DNA from: Thalassospira profundimaris WP0211
Lineage (GTDB): Bacteria > Pseudomonadota > Alphaproteobacteria > Rhodospirillales > Thalassospiraceae
NCBI RefSeq assembly: GCF_000300275.1
Contig: NZ_AMRN01000007.1
Location: forward strand, 62,001-126,000
DNA length: 64,000 nt
Direction of reading: 5' to 3'
A model generated the notes under the pieces. It did no database searches. It saw only the letters and a list, made by a program, of their open reading frames with translations, and was not told the DNA's origin. Positions within the stretch are counted from its first letter, which is position 1; every line of letters starts with the position of its first letter. Shown here piece by piece: positions 55,148-64,000 of this stretch. The position numbers and the translations under genes are program-made.

Positions 55148-55549
55148 ATGATTGTTCGTACTCTGAAAGAATGTGAAGCATCCGGTCGCCGCGTGGTTTC
55201 GGACAACTGGGAAAGCACCCGTCTGTCGCTTGCCGAAGATGGCATGGGTTTCTCGTTCCACATCACCACCATTTATGCCGGCACCGAAACCGAGATCTGC
55301 TACGCCAACCATTTCGAGACGGTTTACTGCATCTCGGGCAACGGCGAAGTTGAAACCATTGCTGACGGCAAGAAATACAAGATCGAGCCGGGCACGGTTT
55401 ACATCCTCGACAAGCATGACCGCCACTATCTGCGCGGCGGCACCGAGGACATGGTAGTTGCCTGTGCCTTCAACCCGCCGCTGAATGGCCGTGAAGTGCA
55501 TGACGAGAACGGTGTTTATCCGCTCGATGGCGAAGCACTCGCAAGCTAA
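55148..55549 (+). CDS. ectC: Ectoine synthase EctC
   Basis: The 133-residue cupin enzyme closes N-gamma-acetyl-diaminobutyrate to ectoine. Signature stretches are [61 protein letters not shown] and [17 protein letters not shown], which contain the metal-binding Glu, Tyr and His of the family. Length is normal. It is flanked on both sides by strong hairpins. No ectD hydroxylase is seen, so ectoine is the likely end product here. Confidence 0.97.
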   Translation: MIVRTLKECEASGRRVVSDNWESTRLSLAEDGMGFSFHITTIYAGTETEICYANHFETVYCISGNGEVETIADGKKYKIEPGTVYILDKHDRHYLRGGTEDMVVACAFNPPLNGREVHDENGVYPLDGEALAS

Positions 55550-55556
55550 CAATTTC

Positions 55557-55588
55557 TGGTCGGGCGGCACCTAACGACTGCCCGACCA
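55557..55588 (+). promoter_or_regulatory. Intercistronic hairpin between ectC and ask
   Basis: TGGTCGGGC at 55557-55565 pairs perfectly with GCCCGACCA at 55580-55588 around a 14-base loop, just after the ectC stop. Only three Ts follow. Its GCCCGACC arm is also found next to the ectB-ectC hairpin (55110-55117), so the two may share origin. Confidence 0.6.
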
Positions 55589-55632
55589 TTTAAAGCATAT
55601 TCTTTAAAGGAAACGCCCCTAAAGGAGGCAAC

Positions 55633-57138
55633 ATGCTTTCAGCCCAGAAAAACAAGGACGCAGGGCATAGCGTTCACAAGATCGGCGGTACGTCGATGAC
55701 CCAGGTTGATGCGGTCATGGACAACATTCTTGTCGGCAACCGTAAGGAAGACGAACTTTACAACCGTGTCTTTGTTGTTTCGGCATATGGCGGTTTTACC
55801 GACCTTTTGCTGGAAAACAAAAAGACCGGTGAACCGGGCGTCTATCAGCTTTACGCCGGCTCGGAAACCGATTGGGCCTGGGGCGATGCCTTGACCAAGG
55901 TCTCCGAAAAGATGTGCGCCATTAACGAAGAAATTTTTGGCGACGCGCCGGAACAGAAGCTTGCCAATGCCTTTGTGCAGGAACGCATTGAAGGCACCCG
56001 CAGCTGCCTGATGGATCTTCATCGTCTATGCAGCTTCGGTCACTTCAAGCTTGAAAAGCATCTTCTGACCGTACGTGAAATGCTCTCAGCCATTGGTGAA
56101 GCCCATAGTGCGCACAACACCATGCTTCTCCTGCGCGCCAAGGGTGTGAATGCGGTCTTTGCCGATCTTTCGGGCTGGCGTGAGCCAGAGGCCTCTACCC
56201 TTGATGGTCGCATTGGAAAGGTGTTTGATGACATCGACCTTTCCAAGCAGCTTGCCATTGCGACTGGCTATGCCCAGTGCAGCGAAGGCCTCATGAGCAT
56301 CTATGGCCGTGGCTATAGTGAAGTGACGTTCTCGCGCATTGCCTGCCTGACCCAGGCGCGCGAAGCGATCATTCACAAGGAATTCCACCTGTCGAGCGCC
56401 GATCCGCGCATCGTCGGCGAAGACGCTGTGCGCCCGATTGGCCGCACCAGCTATGACGTGGCCGATCAGTTGTCGAACATGGGCATGGAAGCCATCCACC
56501 CGCGTGCGGCCAAAGGCCTTCGTCAGAACGATATTCCGCTGCGGATTGCCAATACCTTTGAACCGGAACATCCGGGCACGGTTATTGACGATCATTGGGA
56601 GCCGGAAAACAGCCGTGTTGAAATCGTGACTGGCGTTCCGACCGCGTTCGAGATTGAAGTCTTCAATCAGGATATGGTTGGTGTTCCAGGTGGCGAGGAA
56701 GCGATCCTGAACGTTCTGAAACGTTACAAGGTCCCGACCGTTACCAAGAACCTGAACGCCAATACGATTACGCATTACGTGTCGGCACCGCTTAAGCAGA
56801 TCCGCCGCTGCGTTGACGAGATCGAGGCAAATCAGCCAGAGGCAACCGTTCAGACCCGTAAGGTCGCGATTGTCTCAGTGATTGGTGCCAACATCGAACA
56901 GCCGGGTCTGTTCGCCCGCGCGGTATCGATCCTTGATGATGCCGGTGTTGAGCTGGTGGCATCCCACTATCCGAGCCGCCGCGTTGATCTGCAGTTTGTT
57001 GTTGCCGAAGGCGACTTCAACAAAGCGATTGTTGCGCTGCATCGCGGCCTCGTCGAAGGCAAAAAAGAAGAAAGTGCGTCATCCAAGAAAACCAAGGATG
57101 ACAGAACCGAAAAACAGGAAAAGCTCAAGGCTGCATAA
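55633..57138 (+). CDS. ask: Ectoine-specific aspartate kinase Ask_Ect
   Basis: The 501-residue aspartokinase belongs to the form found in ectoine operons. The N-terminal kinase motif is HKIGGTSM; GRGYSEVTFSRIA and HKEFHLSSADPRIVGEDAVRPIGRTSYDVADQLSNMGMEAIHPRA make the active site. A C-terminal ACT region (VAIVSVIGANIEQPGLFARAVSILDDAGVELVAS) ends in a Lys/Glu-rich tail. It raises aspartyl phosphate supply independently of feedback on the housekeeping enzyme. A near-perfect ribosome site (AAAGGAGG) precedes ATG 55633. Confidence 0.95.
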   Translation: MLSAQKNKDAGHSVHKIGGTSMTQVDAVMDNILVGNRKEDELYNRVFVVSAYGGFTDLLLENKKTGEPGVYQLYAGSETDWAWGDALTKVSEKMCAINEEIFGDAPEQKLANAFVQERIEGTRSCLMDLHRLCSFGHFKLEKHLLTVREMLSAIGEAHSAHNTMLLLRAKGVNAVFADLSGWREPEASTLDGRIGKVFDDIDLSKQLAIATGYAQCSEGLMSIYGRGYSEVTFSRIACLTQAREAIIHKEFHLSSADPRIVGEDAVRPIGRTSYDVADQLSNMGMEAIHPRAAKGLRQNDIPLRIANTFEPEHPGTVIDDHWEPENSRVEIVTGVPTAFEIEVFNQDMVGVPGGEEAILNVLKRYKVPTVTKNLNANTITHYVSAPLKQIRRCVDEIEANQPEATVQTRKVAIVSVIGANIEQPGLFARAVSILDDAGVELVASHYPSRRVDLQFVVAEGDFNKAIVALHRGLVEGKKEESASSKKTKDDRTEKQEKLKAA

Positions 57139-57164
57139 GCCAAAAGGGCATCCGAACATCACAG

Positions 57165-57206
57165 CAAAACCCGCAAGTGCCGCATTGGCCTTGCGGGTTT
57201 TGTTTT
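57165..57206 (+). terminator. Terminator of the ect operon
   Basis: CAAAACCCGCAAG at 57165-57177 pairs with CTTGCGGGTTTTG at 57190-57202, followed by TTTT. It closes the ectABC-ask transcript. Confidence 0.85.
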
Positions 57207-57297
57207 GCCTTGATCATATGCTTGTCAGTTTTGATGCAGCGCGATAGGACTTAAAGGATAAACGGGGCACACCAGCAAAACAGACGGGACATCGACC

Positions 57298-58122
57298 ATG
57301 ACCACGCATAACAGCAAAGCCATCAACGAACTCCTCGACGTCATGGCAAAGCTGCGCAACCCCGATGGTGGCTGCCCGTGGGATCTGGGACAGGATTTCT
57401 CCACCATTGCCCCCTACACCATCGAAGAAGCCTACGAAGTGGCTGATGCGATTGCAGACAATGACATGCCAGAGCTTTGCAACGAGTTGGGAGATTTGCT
57501 GTTGCAGGTGGTGTTCCATGCCCAGATGGCGAAGGAAGCCGGTCATTTCGAGTTCGAAGACGTCGCCAATAGCATCGTTTCAAAAATGATCAGCCGCCAT
57601 CCGCATGTATTTGGCGACGGGGATGCCACGACGACCGATAGCGTCAATCAGACTTGGGAAAAGATCAAGGCCGCCGAACGCGCCCGAAAGGCAGAAGACA
57701 AAGGCCACGAACGCCACAGCGCCCTTGATGGGGTCGCAAGCGCCCTGCCCGCGTTAATGCGGGCAGAAAAATTGACCAAACGTGCCGCGCGTGTCGGGTT
57801 CGACTGGCCCAGCACCGAAGAAGTCTTTGACAAGCTTCACGAAGAAATCGACGAACTCAAAGCCGAAATGACCGAAAACCCGGATCCGACCCGCCTGCAG
57901 GATGAACTTGGCGATATGCTGTTTGTGATGGCCAATCTGGCGCGCAAAATCGGTGTTGATCCCGAAGTGGCGCTTCGCGGAGCGAACCATAAGTTCACCA
58001 AACGCTTCCACTTCATCGAAGACGAACTCGCGCGCGACGGCCGCACGGCTGCGGACTCAGATCTGGCTGAAATGGATAGTCTCTGGGATTTGGCGAAAAA
58101 GACCGAACGCGGACAGGTGTGA
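57298..58122 (+). CDS. mazG: Nucleoside triphosphate pyrophosphohydrolase MazG
   Basis: The 274-residue enzyme has two MazG helical domains. The first has CPWDLGQDFSTIAPYTIEEAYEVADAI and NELGDLLLQVVFHAQMAKE with the EExxE-D metal pattern, and the second has LHEEIDELKAEM and LQDELGDMLFVMANLARKIGVDPE. It hydrolyses NTPs to NMP and pyrophosphate, cleaning the nucleotide pool and lowering ppGpp under stress. It stands alone, convergent with an AraC-type gene, in the region where alphaproteobacteria carry hflX and hfq. Confidence 0.95.
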   Translation: MTTHNSKAINELLDVMAKLRNPDGGCPWDLGQDFSTIAPYTIEEAYEVADAIADNDMPELCNELGDLLLQVVFHAQMAKEAGHFEFEDVANSIVSKMISRHPHVFGDGDATTTDSVNQTWEKIKAAERARKAEDKGHERHSALDGVASALPALMRAEKLTKRAARVGFDWPSTEEVFDKLHEEIDELKAEMTENPDPTRLQDELGDMLFVMANLARKIGVDPEVALRGANHKFTKRFHFIEDELARDGRTAADSDLAEMDSLWDLAKKTERGQV

Positions 58123-58136
58123 TCCCACACCTGTCC
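58111..58136. terminator. Perfect hairpin over the mazG stop codon (terminator-like)
   Basis: GGACAGGTGTG at 58111-58121 and CACACCTGTCC at 58126-58136 form an 11-base-pair stem with a four-base loop that includes the mazG TGA. A TTTTT run follows after about ten bases on the plus strand. It lies between convergent genes and may terminate transcription, though the T-run is displaced. Confidence 0.5.
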
Positions 58137-58153
58137 CGTCAAAGTTTTTCGAT

Positions 58154-59023
58154 CTAATCTTCCAGCGGCATATAGATTTCGGTTCGCAATTCCGTTGGTG
58201 CCACTTCGCGCGGATTATTGAGATATTCCTCAAAAACCGGGCCTTCGCGCGCTTCCTCACCAGACTGTGGCAACCACTTGCCAAACAACCACAAATAGGC
58301 TGCCATCATATCGGCATATGGCCCCTTGTAATGCAGGCAGGCATATCGTCCCGCCGCAACGGTTGTTTGTTCCACCGGCGCTTCCAGTTCGATTGCCGTT
58401 GCGCTTGAAAGCAATGCTCCTGCTTTCGAAAACAGGTCTTCTTCGCGGTAACTGCCCGGATCTGTGTGATAAACCCCAATCAATCTAGCATCCGGTGTGA
58501 TCAGGTTCCGTACCGCCAGCCATCCAAACAACCGGTCGAACGCCTCGCCGATCTGCATGAAGGATCCATGATGATCGATCGTCAGAAGCGACAATTCCGG
58601 GACGTTCCGAATCTCAACATCCCAAGGGCCGCTGATGACAGCACCTTGGTCCTCAAGGGCGTTCAGGAACTTCGCATGGCTGCCTTCCTTGCGATATCGC
58701 GCTGGTGGCATGCCATAGCAATCCGAAAAGATGCGCGTAAAGGATTGCAGGTTAGGATACCCGCATCTCTTGCCGACATCTTCGATTGCAATTGCACTGT
58801 TGGCCAACATTCCAGCCGCTGTGTGAAGACGCACACGCTTTACCGTTGCCGCAATGGTCTCATCAAAAACACCGTGATAAATGCGATGCCAATGGGTCGG
58901 CGACATGCAGGCGATTTCCGCCAACTTGTTCAGATCAAGCTCTTCATCAAGATGATCATGAATATAGCCCTGCACGCGGGCAAGACGTTCCTGGTAGGAT
59001 TTCCGGGCATGCAATTTATTCAT
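58154..59023 (-). CDS. AraC-family regulator with GyrI-like effector domain
   Basis: The 289-residue protein has an N-terminal AraC double helix-turn-helix (about 10-110) with LDLNKLAEIACMSPTHWHRIYHGVFDETI and VGKRCGYPNLQSFTRIFSDCYGMPPARYR. A GyrI-like ligand domain (about 130-288) follows with RYACLHYKGPYADMMAAYLWLFGKWLPQSG. Proteins of this build, such as Rob and SbmC-like regulators, sense small hydrophobic or cationic compounds. No obvious target lies next to it. Confidence 0.92.
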   Translation of the reverse strand: MNKLHARKSYQERLARVQGYIHDHLDEELDLNKLAEIACMSPTHWHRIYHGVFDETIAATVKRVRLHTAAGMLANSAIAIEDVGKRCGYPNLQSFTRIFSDCYGMPPARYRKEGSHAKFLNALEDQGAVISGPWDVEIRNVPELSLLTIDHHGSFMQIGEAFDRLFGWLAVRNLITPDARLIGVYHTDPGSYREEDLFSKAGALLSSATAIELEAPVEQTTVAAGRYACLHYKGPYADMMAAYLWLFGKWLPQSGEEAREGPVFEEYLNNPREVAPTELRTEIYMPLED

Positions 59024-59104
59024 CGTTCTCTCATGCAGTTTGTTGTGCAGTTCGAAAACGCTAGCACGCGTTGATTTGACAAATCTTGCGGTCTTGCAAC
59101 GTCG

Positions 59105-59932
59105 TTATGCAGGGAATAACGGCTTCAGGATTTCGTTGATCTCGGTCCAAAGTTCTTCGGAACTGGCGCACAAAAGCCCGGCAGCGGTCGCATTGGCATT
59201 ATATTCGTTGTCTGCATCCGATGTAATGTAACGCGCATAGCCACCGGCCTCACGCACCAGCAATGTACCGGGGGCATGATCCCAGGGTTTAAGTGTCCGA
59301 TAGGCACAGAAATCAAACGCCCCACGCGCTGTTTCCTCATACTCGGCACCACAGCAGGAATAATGCGCAACATCGGCAAAGAAATCGAGATGTCCGTAAT
59401 GCTTGCGAATGCGGTCCCGGGCGTATGAAATCAGAAAACCTTTGGCATCAGAGGCCTTGGTAATGTTTGAACGCACCGAAACAGGCTGATCCTTGTAACG
59501 CGTGCCCGACCCCAATTCTGCAACGGTTGCTGCACCTTCAATCGGATCAACAATCCAGGCAGCAACGGTTTCACCGCCCGCATAAAGGCCGACCATGCAA
59601 CGGAACGGTTGTTTGTGATGGGCGAAGTTCTTGGTGCCATCTACCGGATCAATGATCCAGAATGGATCATCCCCGGCAAAAATCCGTTGCTGTAAAGTCG
59701 GGTCTTCATGGGCGGCTTCTTCGCCAAGTGCGCGGCTGCCCGGCAAAAGATCGGTCAAACGGCGGGTCAGAACGCGTTCGGCTTCGGTATCAGCAATCGT
59801 CACCAGATCCATTGCATGGGTCTTGGTATCGATATCGGCATCGTCCAACTGGCCAAAACGCGGGGCAATTTCAGCAGCCGACACTTCCCGAATGATTTCG
59901 GTCACTTTGTCCATATCGACTTTAATCGCCAC
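59105..59932 (-). CDS. Inositol monophosphatase family protein (possibly HisN-type)
   Basis: The product is about 275 residues with the lithium-sensitive phosphatase motifs GEEAA (near 80), WIIDPVDGTKNFAH (near 100-113) and KPWDHAPGTLLVREAGGY (near 220), which bind magnesium. The family hydrolyses inositol phosphates, histidinol phosphate or PAP, and sequence alone does not decide. I chose the GTG at 59932 with GGGAG eight bases upstream; ATG 59914 lacks a site. It starts 14 bases after hflX stops, so it is likely in the hfq-hflX transcript. Confidence 0.88.
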   Translation of the reverse strand: MAIKVDMDKVTEIIREVSAAEIAPRFGQLDDADIDTKTHAMDLVTIADTEAERVLTRRLTDLLPGSRALGEEAAHEDPTLQQRIFAGDDPFWIIDPVDGTKNFAHHKQPFRCMVGLYAGGETVAAWIVDPIEGAATVAELGSGTRYKDQPVSVRSNITKASDAKGFLISYARDRIRKHYGHLDFFADVAHYSCCGAEYEETARGAFDFCAYRTLKPWDHAPGTLLVREAGGYARYITSDADNEYNANATAAGLLCASSEELWTEINEILKPLFPA

Positions 59933-59946
59933 GCGCTCTCTCCCTA

Positions 59947-61326
59947 TCAAACCAGATGAACATCGAGCCCGGCCTTTGCACACCAGTCTTCGAAACGGCC
60001 AACGCGGGTCGTATCGACGCGCACCTGAACCGAAATGCCGTCGGCACCTTCGTTGCGTTTCAAAACCTCGCCCTGCTCATAAAGCCGCGCCAATGATTTG
60101 CCATCCGAATACGGCACGCAAAGCTCAAATACCGGCATATCTTCGGTCAGCCGGTCTTCAATCAGGCCCAGCAATGCGTCGCAATTGGTCCCTTTGATGG
60201 CTGAAATCGCGATCGTGTTGTCGTGGCGCGCAGAATATTCCGAAACGGCTTGCAGTTCTTCGCCTTTGAGCTGATCAATCTTATTCAGCGCTTCGACAAG
60301 TTCCTCGCCGTCAATCGCCTTCTGAAGCCCAAGCTCCTTAAGAACTTCAAGCACATCAAGCTTTTGCTCTTCGGTTTCCGGCGATGCCACATCGCGAACA
60401 TGGACAATCAGGTCGGCTTCAAGAACTTCTTCAAGCGTTGCACGGAACGCCGCGACGAGATCGTGCGGCAGATCGGACACAAATCCCACGGTATCAGAAA
60501 GAATAACCTTCCGACCACTTGGCAGGATCAAACCACGCATGGTTGGATCAAGCGTCGCAAACAGCATATCCTCGGCAAACACCTCGGACACAGTCAGCTG
60601 GTTAAACAACGTCGATTTACCGGCGTTGGTGTAACCGACAAGGGCCACAATCGGATACGGTACCCGACGGCGTGCTTCGCGATGAAGTTCACGCGTCCGT
60701 TTGACTTCCTCAAGCTCACGACGGAGCTTGGCAAGCTTGTCACCGATCAAACGACGGTCGATCTCGATCTGACGTTCACCGGGACCGGCAAGGAATCCAC
60801 GCCCACCACGTTGACGTTCAAGGTGGGTCCAGGTCCGGACAAGGCGCGAGCGCTGATAGCTCAGCAGTGCCAGTTGAACCTGCAAACGACCTTCACGCGT
60901 CCGCGCGCGATCAGCAAAGATTTCAAGGATCAGGCCGGTCCGGTCAATGACCTTGCATTTCCACTCGCGCTCCAGGTTACGTTGCTGGATCGGGGAAAGC
61001 TGGCCGTTGATCATCACAATGTCGGCCTCAATGGCCTTGATCTGCAGACCAAGACGTTCGGTAACGCCTTTGCCAAACAGTGTTGAAGGCCGCAATTTCG
61101 CGATGGGCACAATTTCCGCGCCCACCACTTCAAAATCAAGTGCACCCGTAAGACTGACCGCTTCTTCGAGACGCGACGATGCGTCGCGCCAAGCACCGGT
61201 CTGGTCTGCGCGTTTTAGTTCCGGGTGGAAAACTAGGACCCGGGGAGCTTCTGGCGTATCGCCGCCCCCCGAAGTCAGAGATTCTTCAGCTATTTTCTTC
61301 TTCCGTCGCAGGCTGGCTCGGATCAA
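59947..61326 (-). CDS. hflX: GTPase HflX
   Basis: HflX (459 residues) is a ribosome-associated GTPase that splits stalled or hibernating 70S particles. It shows [21 protein letters not shown] in the N-terminal domain and G motifs [14 protein letters not shown] (G1), [10 protein letters not shown] (G3) and NKID (G4). The gene must start before or within the end of hfq: the only plausible codon is TTG 61326, which overlaps hfq by 41 bases and lacks a clear ribosome site, so it probably depends on hfq translation. Confidence 0.94.
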   Translation of the reverse strand: MIRASLRRKKKIAEESLTSGGGDTPEAPRVLVFHPELKRADQTGAWRDASSRLEEAVSLTGALDFEVVGAEIVPIAKLRPSTLFGKGVTERLGLQIKAIEADIVMINGQLSPIQQRNLEREWKCKVIDRTGLILEIFADRARTREGRLQVQLALLSYQRSRLVRTWTHLERQRGGRGFLAGPGERQIEIDRRLIGDKLAKLRRELEEVKRTRELHREARRRVPYPIVALVGYTNAGKSTLFNQLTVSEVFAEDMLFATLDPTMRGLILPSGRKVILSDTVGFVSDLPHDLVAAFRATLEEVLEADLIVHVRDVASPETEEQKLDVLEVLKELGLQKAIDGEELVEALNKIDQLKGEELQAVSEYSARHDNTIAISAIKGTNCDALLGLIEDRLTEDMPVFELCVPYSDGKSLARLYEQGEVLKRNEGADGISVQVRVDTTRVGRFEDWCAKAGLDVHLV

Positions 61327-61543
61327 ACAGTTTGATCGGCGTCGTCGGCATTACCGTCGAAATCGCATGTTTGTATACGAGCTGGGTATGAGCATCGCGC
61401 CGCAGCAAAACAGAGAAATTGTCAAACCAGGTGATAATGCCCTGCAATTTGACTCCGTTGACCAGAAACACGGTAACCGGCGTTTTGTTTTTACGGCAAT
61501 AATTCAGGAAGACGTCCTGAACATTCTGTGATTTTTCCGCCAT
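61286..61543 (-). CDS. hfq: RNA chaperone Hfq
   Basis: The 85-residue Sm-like protein forms a hexamer that pairs small RNAs with mRNAs. Sm1 contains [43 protein letters not shown], and the Sm2 motif YKHAIST follows. It lacks the long C-terminal tail of E. coli Hfq, as usual for alphaproteobacteria. The order ntrX-trkA-...-hfq-hflX is a conserved alphaproteobacterial neighbourhood. Confidence 0.97.
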   Translation of the reverse strand: MAEKSQNVQDVFLNYCRKNKTPVTVFLVNGVKLQGIITWFDNFSVLLRRDAHTQLVYKHAISTVMPTTPIKLFDPSQPATEEENS

Positions 61544-61664
61544 CGGTTAGACCTAGCCTTCTTTTATGAGCGTTTTTTTGGTTTCGGGCGGTCAAGGAAA
61601 ATGTGGAACCGTCGACTTAAAGGTCTGTCACGATTCCGGCCCCATTTTTAATGACCTCTATGAA

Positions 61665-62351
61665 CTATAAGACTTTCGAGAAGCCTTTTACAACCCCTAC
61701 AAGCGCCCCGCAATCAGCGAAATGCCAATCAGGGCTAAGAGTCGCGGAATTCTGCGTATCGCCGTGACCGGTAATTTCATCACCAATCAGAATTGCAGTC
61801 GCCCCGACGTTGCGCGCGCACTGAATATCGACCACGCTGTCGCCAACAAACCACAGATTCTCATATTGCGGCGCCGAAGAGTCGCCCATTGCCAGATGCA
61901 CCGGATCGGGTGCCGGTTTGTCCTTGGCGGCATCGGTTGCACCGACAATCTTGCCAAAAAATGGTGTCCACCCAAGGTGATCGGCTTCCTTGCGCAAGAA
62001 ATCCCCGTTCTTGTTGCTGACCACCCCGATATAGGTGCCGTTATCACGCAGTGCACATAACAAATCATGCGCCCCGGCCAGCGGCATCAGGGTTTCAAGG
62101 TGAATAGACTGGAAATGACCATAAAAGCTGTCTTTGGCCTGCTCCCAGCGATCTTCACCAAACAAGATCGGAAAACTGTCACGCATCGAGCGCGCGACAC
62201 GCTGCTTGGTTTGGTCAAGCGTCCATGTCTCAAGCCCGAAATCGTCAAATGTCATGTTAAGGGCCGCCTGGATCGTCCCCCAGCTATCGACAAGGGTGTT
62301 ATCCCAGTCAAAAATGACGGCCTTTGGCGGATGGGGCAATTGATCAGACAT
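61665..62351 (-). CDS. HAD-family hydrolase (phosphoglycolate phosphatase-like)
   Basis: The 228-residue protein has HAD motif I VIFDWDNTLVDSW (the two aspartates being catalytic), motif II VVSNKN, motif III KPAPDP and motif IV FVGDSVVDIQCARNVG. A helical cap lies between motifs I and II. It likely removes phosphate from a small sugar phosphate such as 2-phosphoglycolate. ATG 62351 has GGAAG upstream; TTG 62369 adds six residues. It lies between trkA and hfq. Confidence 0.9.
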   Translation of the reverse strand: MSDQLPHPPKAVIFDWDNTLVDSWGTIQAALNMTFDDFGLETWTLDQTKQRVARSMRDSFPILFGEDRWEQAKDSFYGHFQSIHLETLMPLAGAHDLLCALRDNGTYIGVVSNKNGDFLRKEADHLGWTPFFGKIVGATDAAKDKPAPDPVHLAMGDSSAPQYENLWFVGDSVVDIQCARNVGATAILIGDEITGHGDTQNSATLSPDWHFADCGALVGVVKGFSKVL

Positions 62352-62414
62352 TTGAACTTCCGGTGGCAAGATCGGGAATATATTGTATGAGGATTACAGC
62401 AACGATTTGATTTA

Positions 62415-63794
62415 TCAGAAGTATTCCAGACGAACAGCGAACATCTTTTCGACCTTCTTGATCTGTTCTGACCCGGCAAATACGACAATCCGGTCGTTGG
62501 CCTCGATCACGGTGGCGGCGCGCGGCATCACAACTTCGCCATCGCGCAAAATGGCCCCAAAGACCACGCTTGCCGGCATTGCGATATCCTTGATCGCCTT
62601 GCCAACGATTGGTGCCGTTTCAAGGGCTTCTGCCTCAAGAACCTCGCCAAAGCCCTCTGACAAGCTGTGCACGGCACGAATACGGCCGCGGCGCACATGA
62701 TGCAGGATGGTCGACACCGTCGTCATACGCGGACTAATCACCACATCCACGCCAAGTTCGGAAACCAGCGAGTTGTAGGTACTTTTGTTAATCAGCGTCA
62801 GCGCACGCGGGCAGCCATACCGCTTGGCCAGAAGTGATGCCAGAATGTTGGTTTCATCATCATTGGTCAGCGCAACAACAGCCTCGGCATTGCCGACATT
62901 GGCTTCTTCAAGCAGTTCAGGATCAAGAACGTCCCCGCGCAGAACAACGCTTTTCTTTGGCAATTTCTGCGCGACATAGCGCGCACGTTCCGGATCGGCT
63001 TCGACCAGTCGGGTGGTCACACCCGGGAAGTTCTTGTTGATTTCCTCGGCCAGGAACAATGCGATGTTCCCGCCGCCAAAGATCACAATTCGGCGTGCTT
63101 CGGGATCTTCATGACCAAAGGCCGACATTGCGCGATCCACCTGATCGCTCGATACAGCAAGATACACAAGGTCGCCCGCCAGCATTTGATCGTCGCCCTT
63201 GGGATAGACCGCCTTGTCACCGCGGATCATGCCAAGGATCGAGATGTTGAGATCCGGGAAAAGCTGATGAAGCTGACGCAACGGCGTGTTGATCACCGGG
63301 CAATCGTCGCTACACCGAATGCCAAGGATTTTCACCTTATCATCGGCAAACGGGATCATGTCGAACGCACCGGGTGCCTGAAGGCGGCGTGCAACCGCGC
63401 GCGCGACTTCCATCTCGGGCGAAATCACCACATCAATCGGAAGCTTTTCACGGCCAAACAGGCTGGCCCATTCCGGCTGCAGATAAGTCTGGCTGCGGAT
63501 ACGGGCAATTTTGGTTGGCACGTTAAACAGCGAATGCGCCACTTGACAGGCTGTCATATTGACTTCATCGGCAAAGGTCACTGCGATCAGCATATCTGCC
63601 TCTTCGGCACCGGCCTGTTGCAACACATCCGGGTGCGAGCCAAAACCAATGATACCCTTGACCTCAAGCGTGTCGGAAATCTTGCGCACCAGTTCTTCGG
63701 ACTGGTCGATCACGGTTACATCATTGTTTTCCGCAGCCAGATATTTGGCAATGTGGAACCCCACCTGCCCGGCGCCGCAAATGATGACCTTCAT
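62415..63794 (-). CDS. trkA: Trk potassium uptake regulator TrkA
   Basis: The 459-residue cytoplasmic NAD-binding regulator of the TrkH/TrkG potassium channel has two RCK domains. The first begins with IICGAGQVGFHIAKYLA and the second with IFGGGNIALFLAEEI near residue 233, each followed by an RCK-C part. It gates potassium uptake, the first response to osmotic upshift, before ectoine is made. It follows ntrX on the same strand, 42 bases after its stop. Confidence 0.96.
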   Translation of the reverse strand: MKVIICGAGQVGFHIAKYLAAENNDVTVIDQSEELVRKISDTLEVKGIIGFGSHPDVLQQAGAEEADMLIAVTFADEVNMTACQVAHSLFNVPTKIARIRSQTYLQPEWASLFGREKLPIDVVISPEMEVARAVARRLQAPGAFDMIPFADDKVKILGIRCSDDCPVINTPLRQLHQLFPDLNISILGMIRGDKAVYPKGDDQMLAGDLVYLAVSSDQVDRAMSAFGHEDPEARRIVIFGGGNIALFLAEEINKNFPGVTTRLVEADPERARYVAQKLPKKSVVLRGDVLDPELLEEANVGNAEAVVALTNDDETNILASLLAKRYGCPRALTLINKSTYNSLVSELGVDVVISPRMTTVSTILHHVRRGRIRAVHSLSEGFGEVLEAEALETAPIVGKAIKDIAMPASVVFGAILRDGEVVMPRAATVIEANDRIVVFAGSEQIKKVEKMFAVRLEYF

Positions 63795-63836
63795 TTCGAA
63801 TTCTCCCGTTCACAACAGTCCATGATGAGTTTGGGC

Positions 63837-64000
63837 TTATTGCCCGTTCACACCAAGGCTTTTCAGCTTGCGATGCAAGGCTGAGCGTTCCATGCCGACA
63901 AAGCTTGCCGTTTTGGAGATGTTCCCGCCAAAACGGTCGATCTGTGTCTGGAGATATTCTTTTTCAAACATCTCCCGCGCTTCGCGGAGCGGCAATGCCA
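63837..64000 (-). CDS. ntrX: NtrX response regulator, C-terminal end (5' end outside window)
   Basis: About 54 residues are visible, with the terminal Fis-type helix-turn-helix of a sigma-54 regulator: [19 protein letters not shown] followed by [25 protein letters not shown]. The stop TAA is at 63839-63837. The match to NtrX is supported by its position upstream of trkA and hfq, as in other alphaproteobacteria (ntrBC-ntrYX-trkA-hfq-hflX). The receiver and AAA+ domains lie beyond the window. Confidence 0.9.
   Translation of the reverse strand, partial: ALPLREAREMFEKEYLQTQIDRFGGNISKTASFVGMERSALHRKLKSLGVNGQ

Overview
The window looks like the chromosome of a marine, aerobic, heterotrophic alphaproteobacterium of the Rhodospirillales/Thalassospira type. 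This is an inference from content and synteny; no 16S rRNA gene is present. The evidence is the alphaproteobacterial gene order ntrX-trkA-HAD-hfq-hflX at the right end, the order mltB-rlpA-dac-tmk-holB-metG-tatD-MBL in the middle, moderate GC with short intergenic gaps, ectoine synthesis genes, TRAP and tripartite tricarboxylate (TTT) transporters, several chemoreceptors, and a full Sox thiosulfate-oxidation cluster. I see no insertion sequence, prophage, CRISPR array or integrase.

Layout. 1-4.7 kb: the 3' end of mfd, a DsbA/FrnE-like protein, deoB and deoC (nucleoside salvage). 4.9-9.4 kb: a minus-strand polar amino acid ABC transporter operon (ATPase, binding protein, two permeases) followed by an AstE/AspA-type deacylase. 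9.7-15.3 kb: a dCache chemoreceptor divergent from a TAXI-type TRAP transporter. 15.4-25.4 kb: yjdM, tRNA-Ser(UGA), a YdcF-like protein, then the cell-wall and DNA-metabolism run mltB, rlpA, dac, tmk, holB, metG, tatD and an MBL hydrolase. 25.5-39.1 kb: an SMP-30-like lactonase, a gene remnant, a TctDE two-component system with a divergent solute-binding protein that has no ABC partner, a citryl-CoA-lyase-like protein with a class III CoA-transferase, an IclR regulator, tctCBA, a chemoreceptor and an AbrB-family membrane protein. I read this last block as one tri/dicarboxylic acid sensing, uptake and cleavage region. 39.2-52.1 kb: the sox cluster (soxFEDCBAZYXWV on minus, soxS, soxR and soxT on plus) and a Tat-exported MBL hydrolase. 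52.3-57.2 kb: ectR divergent from ectA-ectB-ectC-ask. 57.3-64 kb: mazG, an AraC/GyrI regulator, an inositol-phosphatase-family gene, hflX, hfq, a HAD hydrolase, trkA and the 3' end of ntrX.

How the parts work together. SoxXA, SoxYZ, SoxB and SoxCD form the complete thiosulfate-to-sulfate pathway. SoxV, SoxW and SoxS keep the periplasmic carrier reduced, SoxR is the likely repressor and SoxT a likely uptake protein. The ect operon carries its own aspartokinase, so precursor supply is built in. The citrate-type block has transport, two regulators, a chemoreceptor and two enzymes that together could perform the citrate lyase reaction without an acyl carrier protein.

The most notable non-coding signals are a predicted three-way-junction RNA between ectA and ectB with a second hairpin over the ectB ribosome binding site, a triple inverted-repeat operator between the CoA-transferase and iclR, and GC-rich intercistronic stem-loops at two binding-protein/permease boundaries, in two sox gaps and in two further ect gaps. 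All structures were paired by eye, not computed.
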